Below, in pieces: positions 59,505 through 64,000 of a stretch of DNA of 64,000 nt (position 1 is its first letter; each line of letters opens with the position of its first letter). Where the stretch lies: contig NZ_CDBH01000072.1 of assembly GCF_000820305.1 (NCBI RefSeq), positions 1-64,000 on the forward strand, given 5' to 3'. The translations under genes were made by a program, and so were the position numbers. This DNA is from Aeromonas dhakensis. Lineage in GTDB: Bacteria > Pseudomonadota > Gammaproteobacteria > Enterobacterales > Aeromonadaceae. The notes under the pieces are model-generated. The model saw only the letters and a program-made list of their open reading frames with translations, was not told where the DNA came from and did no database searches.

Positions 59505-61997
59505 TCACAGTGCCGGGAACATGGGATCGATGCCCTTGGCGGATTCCGGCGCTCCGAAGGCGGTGACGGCCGGCGCCTGCCCGCGGAATTTCTCGATCTC
59601 CACCAGGGCGGTGTGGGCCGTGGTGGCCTGCGCCAGGCTGGAGGAACCGATATCGGCAGTCAGCACGTTGGGATCGCCATAGGTACACAAGGTCCCCACC
59701 TTGCCGCCTTCCTGCGGGCTGTACCAGGCCCCCTCCTGGATGCGCACCACGCCGGGGGCGTAGTCTTCGCTCACCACCAGACCGGCCAGCACCTGACCGC
59801 GGCCGTTGAAGACCCGCACCAGATCCCCGTCCTTGAGCCTGCGCGCCCTGGCGTCTTGCGGGTTCATGTAGACAGGCTCGCGCCCCTGCACCGTGTAGGT
59901 GGCACGGTAGGCATCGGAGGAGCAGAGCTGGCTGTGCAGCCTCTTGTCCGGGTGACAGGATTGCAGGTGCAGCGGGAACTGCTGGCTGCCATGACCGCCG
60001 TGGGAGCGCTCGTAAGGCTCGATCCAGACCGGGTGGCCCGGGCAATCCGCGTAGCCGTAGTCGGCGATGGTCTTGGAGTAGATCTCGATGAGGCCGGACG
60101 GGGTGCCCAGCGGTTCCAGATCCGGCTCCTTGCGGAACGACTCGTGCCGCACCCAGGGCTGGCCCGCCGGGAAGCTGACGAAGCCTTCACCGTGCCAGAA
60201 CTGGCTGAAGCGGGGCAGGCGGATACCGATGCCGCGGCCCTGCAGGCGGGCGTCGTCATAGATGCTCTGGATCCACTCCAGCTTGGTTTTGCCACCGGTG
60301 AACTCGGCCTCGCGATCGAAACGACGGCACAGATCGGCGAAGATGTCGTAGTCGTCGCGCGCCTCGAACAGCGGCTCGACCACCTTGTGCATGGCCAGGA
60401 TGCCGGCGTTGGAGTGGGAACCCCACTGCTCGATGTCATCCCGCTCGTAAGTGGTGGTGGCCGGCAGCACGATATCGGCGAAGCGGCAGCTGGCGGTCCA
60501 CTGGTGATCCACGCTCACCACGGTTTCCAGCTTGCGCCAGGCGGCGATCATCTTGTTGCGATCCTGCTGGTGGTGGAACGGGTTGTTGCCGCAGAACACC
60601 GCCATCTTCATCTGGGGGTAGGTGATGGTCTGACCGTTGAAGGCGATGCGCTTGCCCGGATTGAGGATGCAGTCGACGAAACGGGCCACCGGGATGAACC
60701 TGGAGTAGCCCTTCCAGTCACCGTCGTGCAGCGGTTTGACCCCGGGGATGACGGAGCTGAAGCCGGACATGATGGGGCCTGTGCTGGTGATGGTACCGGC
60801 GCCGTTGTAGTGCCAGCCAAACCCGTAGCCGCCGCCCGGCAGACCAATTTGGCCCAGCATGGAGGCCAGTACCACCAGCATCCAGGCGTACTGTTCGCCG
60901 TGGTGCATGCGCTGCACGCACCAGCCGCCGATGAGCTGGGTGCGGCCGCTGGCCATGGTGCGCGCCAGCTCGCGAATGGTTTCGGCAGGCACGCCACAGA
61001 TGGCGGCCGCCCACTCGGCATCTTTCACCTGACCATCCTTGGTGCCCAGCAGATAGGGCAGGAACTTGTCAAAGCCGGTGGTGTAGTTCTTGAGGAAGGC
61101 CTCGTCGTGACGCTTCTCGCTGTAGAGGGTATGGGCGATACCCAGCATCAGGGGTACATCGGTCTGCGGGTTCAGGGTCACCTGATCGCAATTGAGGTAC
61201 TTCTGGGTCTTGGACTTGACCGGGTCGACGCTGATGACCTTGATCTCGCCCCTGGCCACCTTCTCTTTCAGCTGAGCCCAGTATTCGTAGACGCTGTGAT
61301 CCGGCACCAGCCAGCCCACCTGCAGGTTCTTGATGGGATCGGAACCCCAGATGACGATGGTCTTGCTGTGCTCCAGCACCAGGGGCCAGGAAGTCTGCTG
61401 CTCGTACACCTCCATGGCGCCCGCCACGTGGGGCAGGATCACCTGGGCGGCACCGGTGGAGTAGTCACCGGCCTTGGCCAGATAGGTGCCGTGCAGGTTC
61501 ATGGCTCGGCCCAGCATGGCGCCGGCGGAGTGCAGTTTGCCCACTGACTGCCAGCCGGAGTGACCGGCGTAGAGGGCGCTCGGGCCATAGGTTTTCTGCA
61601 CCCGTTCCAGCTCGTGATAGAAGAAGTCCAGCGCCTGGGACCAGGTCACCCGCACGAAGCGGTTCTGGCCGCGCTCGCGGGTGTCGGACTGGTGGCCCTT
61701 GCGCAGCCAGTCCAGCCGCACCATGGGGTAGCGGATGCGGGAGGGGTTGTAGACCACCTCACTCAGGGCCTTGAACATCTCGGTCGGATGCTTGTCATGC
61801 TCGAACGGCAGGGTCTCGACCCAGCGGCCATCGACCACACGGGCGCGAAAGGCGCCCCAGTGGGAGCCGGACTGCACCAGTTTTTCACCGGACTCGGCGG
61901 CCATCACGGCGCGACCGAGCAGGGAGGGGCCGATCAGGGCGCTGGCACCGCTGGCCAGCAAGCCACCCAGAAAACCACGACGGGAAATATTGATCAT
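59505..61997 (-). CDS. torA: Trimethylamine-N-oxide reductase, catalytic subunit
   Basis: An 830-residue periplasmic molybdoenzyme of the DMSO reductase family. The twin-arginine signal is SRRGFLGGLL (about residues 5-14). The molybdenum-ligating Ser lies in KAGDYSTGAAQ (about 180). Domain patterns include TIVIWGSDPIKN and, near the C-terminus, MNPQDARARRLKDGDLVRVFN (in two parts). It reduces TMAO with electrons from TorC in anaerobic respiration. It needs molybdenum cofactor (mogA in this window) and the TorD chaperone. Confidence 0.96.
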   Translation of the reverse strand: MINISRRGFLGGLLASGASALIGPSLLGRAVMAAESGEKLVQSGSHWGAFRARVVDGRWVETLPFEHDKHPTEMFKALSEVVYNPSRIRYPMVRLDWLRKGHQSDTRERGQNRFVRVTWSQALDFFYHELERVQKTYGPSALYAGHSGWQSVGKLHSAGAMLGRAMNLHGTYLAKAGDYSTGAAQVILPHVAGAMEVYEQQTSWPLVLEHSKTIVIWGSDPIKNLQVGWLVPDHSVYEYWAQLKEKVARGEIKVISVDPVKSKTQKYLNCDQVTLNPQTDVPLMLGIAHTLYSEKRHDEAFLKNYTTGFDKFLPYLLGTKDGQVKDAEWAAAICGVPAETIRELARTMASGRTQLIGGWCVQRMHHGEQYAWMLVVLASMLGQIGLPGGGYGFGWHYNGAGTITSTGPIMSGFSSVIPGVKPLHDGDWKGYSRFIPVARFVDCILNPGKRIAFNGQTITYPQMKMAVFCGNNPFHHQQDRNKMIAAWRKLETVVSVDHQWTASCRFADIVLPATTTYERDDIEQWGSHSNAGILAMHKVVEPLFEARDDYDIFADLCRRFDREAEFTGGKTKLEWIQSIYDDARLQGRGIGIRLPRFSQFWHGEGFVSFPAGQPWVRHESFRKEPDLEPLGTPSGLIEIYSKTIADYGYADCPGHPVWIEPYERSHGGHGSQQFPLHLQSCHPDKRLHSQLCSSDAYRATYTVQGREPVYMNPQDARARRLKDGDLVRVFNGRGQVLAGLVVSEDYAPGVVRIQEGAWYSPQEGGKVGTLCTYGDPNVLTADIGSSSLAQATTAHTALVEIEKFRGQAPAVTAFGAPESAKGIDPMFPAL

Positions 61998-62024
61998 CTT
62001 GTTATTCCTTTCTCAAATCCGGAC

Positions 62025-63191
62025 TTAGTGGCTGCCCTGACCACCGGTATCGGCGGCATGGTTTTGCAGGTACTTGAGCAGGGTGCGCTCCTCTTCCTTG
62101 CTCAGGCGGTAGTAGGCGGACATGGCCTTGAGACCCGAGATCCAGCCGTTGGCGGTGAAGTGAGCCGGATCCGGCGCCGCGTGGCAGGAGTTGCAGGTGG
62201 ACTTGTACATCTCGCCGGCATAATCCCAGATCGGTTTGAGGGAGGATTCGAGGCCCTTGCCATCGACCCAGGCCTGCACCTGCACCTGTTCCCACTCGAT
62301 ATGGGTGGCGCTGTCAGTTTCCTGTTTCAGGATCTGCTCGTTCGCCCTGAGCTCGTCTCGGATGGTGGCCACGAAGACCCGCTTGCCCATGTACTCGCTC
62401 AGCACGCGGCCCTTGCCTTCGGTTTCGCGCCAGCCTTCGATGGTCACCTTGAGGCGATCGCCGCTGCGGGCCACCACCTCGATGCGGGAGGCGGGCAGCA
62501 GCTTGCCGACCGGATCGGTACTCTCTTCACTTTCGTAGAGATCCTTCTCGCCCAGGGTGTAGAGGGTCTCGGCGACCGGTGCCTCTTGTGCATCGCTTGC
62601 CAGGGTGGCGTAGGTGGCACGGAAGCCGCCCGCCATGTTCGGCAGCTCGTGGGCGATCCCCTTGTGGCACTCGATGCAGTTCATGTTCTTGGCGGCGGCA
62701 TCCTTCATCGCCAGGGCGGCGGCGGGGGACTGCTTGGCGTGGTCCATGTTGTCGTAGCTGTGGCAGGACTTGCAGGTCTTGGAGTTCTGGCTGCTCATGC
62801 GGGCCCACACCTTCTCGGCCAGGTGCAGGCGCCTGTCCTCAAACTTCTCCTGGGTGTCGATGCTGTGGCCTATGTACTGCTGATAGAGGTCGTTGGCCGC
62901 CTCCATCTTGCGGGCCACCTTGCCGACGAAGTCCTTCGGCTGGTGGCAGTCGGTGCAGATGGCCTGGACGCCGGAGGCGTTCTTGAAGTGGATGGACTCC
63001 TTGTACTCGGGGTAGACGGTGTCCTTCATGGTATGGCAGGAGATGCAGAACTCGAGGGTACTGGTCTTCTCGAAGCCGTAGTGCAGGCCGACGCTGCCGG
63101 CCAGGGTGACCCCGACGCCCGCCAGCACCAGCGCCAATACCGACCAGCGGCGGCTGGGGGTGCGCAGGAAATGCCACAGTTTTTTCATCAT
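62025..63191 (-). CDS. torC: Pentaheme c-type cytochrome of the TMAO reductase system
   Basis: A 388-residue membrane-anchored cytochrome. One N-terminal helix (about 17-37) is followed by four NapC/NirT-type heme motifs CISCH, CTDCH, CKSCH and CIECH, and a fifth CNSCH in a C-terminal domain, which is the TorC layout (the fifth heme region interacts with TorA and, in E. coli, with the TorS sensor). It passes electrons from menaquinol to TorA. torA follows by 27 bases. A second ATG at 63188 is also possible. Confidence 0.96.
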   Translation of the reverse strand: MMKKLWHFLRTPSRRWSVLALVLAGVGVTLAGSVGLHYGFEKTSTLEFCISCHTMKDTVYPEYKESIHFKNASGVQAICTDCHQPKDFVGKVARKMEAANDLYQQYIGHSIDTQEKFEDRRLHLAEKVWARMSSQNSKTCKSCHSYDNMDHAKQSPAAALAMKDAAAKNMNCIECHKGIAHELPNMAGGFRATYATLASDAQEAPVAETLYTLGEKDLYESEESTDPVGKLLPASRIEVVARSGDRLKVTIEGWRETEGKGRVLSEYMGKRVFVATIRDELRANEQILKQETDSATHIEWEQVQVQAWVDGKGLESSLKPIWDYAGEMYKSTCNSCHAAPDPAHFTANGWISGLKAMSAYYRLSKEEERTLLKYLQNHAADTGGQGSH

Positions 63192-63280
63192 GCTCTCTCA
63201 CATCGCTTTTTTGATGGAGGCCATGATAGGGAGGCGTTGTGAACAGGGCTGCCGCCGAAAATTAACGAAATAGGGGTATT

Positions 63281-63296
63281 TATGAAAAATTATGAA
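63281..63296 (-). promoter_or_regulatory. TorR boxes upstream of torC
   Basis: Read on the torC strand: TTCATA-ATTT-TTCATA, two direct repeats four bases apart, matching the reported TorR box arrangement, 90-105 bases before torC and in the gap with divergent torR. Confidence 0.75.
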
Positions 63297-63346
63297 TAGA
63301 ATAATTCCCCCATGTTGAACTCTGTCTAACCCTGCGGAACCTGCCC

Positions 63347-64000
63347 ATGAGCCACCACATTCTGGTTGTTGAAGACGATGCCGTGACCCGCGAGAAGCTG
63401 ACCGGCTATTTCGAGCGGGAGGGCTATCGGGTGACCGCGGTCGAGAACGGCCAGGAGATGCGGGCCGTGCTGGCAGCGCAGGAGGTGGCCCTGGTGATGC
63501 TGGACATCAACCTGCCGGGGGAGGATGGCTTGCTGCTGACCCGAGAACTGCGCGCCCGCAGCACGGTGGGGATCATCCTGGTGACCGGCCGCAGTGATGC
63601 GGTGGACCGGATAGTGGGCCTCGAGATGGGGGCCGACGACTATGTCACCAAGCCGTTCGAGCTGAGGGAACTGCTGGTGCGGGTCAAGAACCTGCTGTGG
63701 CGCATCTCGTTGGCCGCAGCCCAGCCGAGCGAGCCGGCGGTGGCCGACGATGCGGTGCGCTTCGGCCCCTGGCGCTTCGACATCCCCCGCCGCCAGCTCA
63801 GCCGTGACGGGGTGCCGGTGCGCCTGACCAAGGCGGAGTACGAGGTGCTGGTGGCCTTTATCGCCAACGCCGGGCGGGTGCTGAGCCGGGAGCGGATCCT
63901 GGCCCTCACCAGCCACCGGGGTGACGGCCCGAGCGATCGCACCATAGACGTGCTGATCCGCCGCCTGCGCGGCAAGATGGAGCAGGATCCCCGTGACCCG
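63347..64000 (+). CDS. torR: TorR response regulator (3' end cut by window)
   Basis: At least 218 residues are visible, from ATG 63347. The receiver domain has the acidic pair EDD (residues 8-10), the phospho-Asp in VMLDINLPGEDG (about 53), the Thr in LVTGRSD and Lys in VTKPFE. A winged-helix OmpR/PhoB-type domain starts at about 140 (LTKAEYEVLVAFIANAGRVL and TIDVLIRRLRGKM). TorR activates torCAD in answer to the TorS sensor. It is divergent from torC as in E. coli. Confidence 0.94.
   Translation, partial: MSHHILVVEDDAVTREKLTGYFEREGYRVTAVENGQEMRAVLAAQEVALVMLDINLPGEDGLLLTRELRARSTVGIILVTGRSDAVDRIVGLEMGADDYVTKPFELRELLVRVKNLLWRISLAAAQPSEPAVADDAVRFGPWRFDIPRRQLSRDGVPVRLTKAEYEVLVAFIANAGRVLSRERILALTSHRGDGPSDRTIDVLIRRLRGKMEQDPRDP

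Overview
The window is high-GC (about 60 percent) gammaproteobacterial chromosome. Gene content, gene order and protein similarity point to Aeromonas or a close relative: a torR/torCAD locus, cysJIH, proVWX, prfB-lysS with the classical frameshift, aroQ-accB-accC-yhdT-panF, a split YjjP/YjjB exporter and an Ape-type aryl polyene cluster. No rRNA, tRNA, CRISPR array, insertion sequence or prophage was seen. The genus call is inference.

Layout. 1-7935: the distal part of an aryl polyene (APE) pigment cluster on the + strand: the tail of an ammonia-lyase-like gene, then apeK to apeR, mostly joined by 4-bp stop/start overlaps. 8025-9740: a small exported DUF2541-like protein, mogA and a DUF3135 protein. 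9975-11996: yjjP, two duplicated mini-ORFs, yjjB, folA. 12511-15856: proVWX osmoprotectant importer. 15948-20255 (-): cysJIH. 20454-24033: a PhzF-family enzyme, then lysS and prfB (-). 24285-29065: a chemoreceptor, gltS (-), ansA. 29438-31202 (-): gap-like and yeaC. 31413-34682: DUF2989 lipoprotein, Nudix hydrolase, sppA (-). 34990-37014: fadH. 37271-39271: a repeat-containing autotransporter-like surface protein. 39309-41857: ydjA, maa-like acetyltransferase (-), D-2-hydroxyacid dehydrogenase (-). 42143-43021 (-): prmA. 43219-43428: two terminators, the second fed by a sigma-54 promoter, so probably a small RNA gene. 43547-46966: oxidoreductase/LysR pair and a lone PTS EIICB. 47044-51170 (-): panF, yhdT, accC, accB, aroQ. 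51436-53382 (-): acs. 53496-58730: an unknown small protein, a PAS-GGDEF-EAL protein, a barrel-like/membrane-acyltransferase-like pair, and a small membrane protein that follows torD. 58738-64000: torD, torA, torC (-) and divergent torR (+), cut by the window end.

The genes are mainly housekeeping and metabolic. The more unusual signals lie in small-scale DNA structure. Three places carry tandem duplications of gene ends: the apeK 5' end (offset 113 bp), the yjjP 3' end (period 122 bp, three copies) and the prmA 3' end (period 51 bp, three copies). In the first two the duplication created short ORFs that preserve stop/start overlap between neighbouring genes. The surface protein gene carries nine 60-bp repeats. 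The interval between prmA and the oxidoreductase gene holds a textbook -24/-12 promoter followed about 80 nt later by a strong terminator, which is the best candidate here for an undescribed regulatory RNA. A second possible RNA lies at about 40030-40150.
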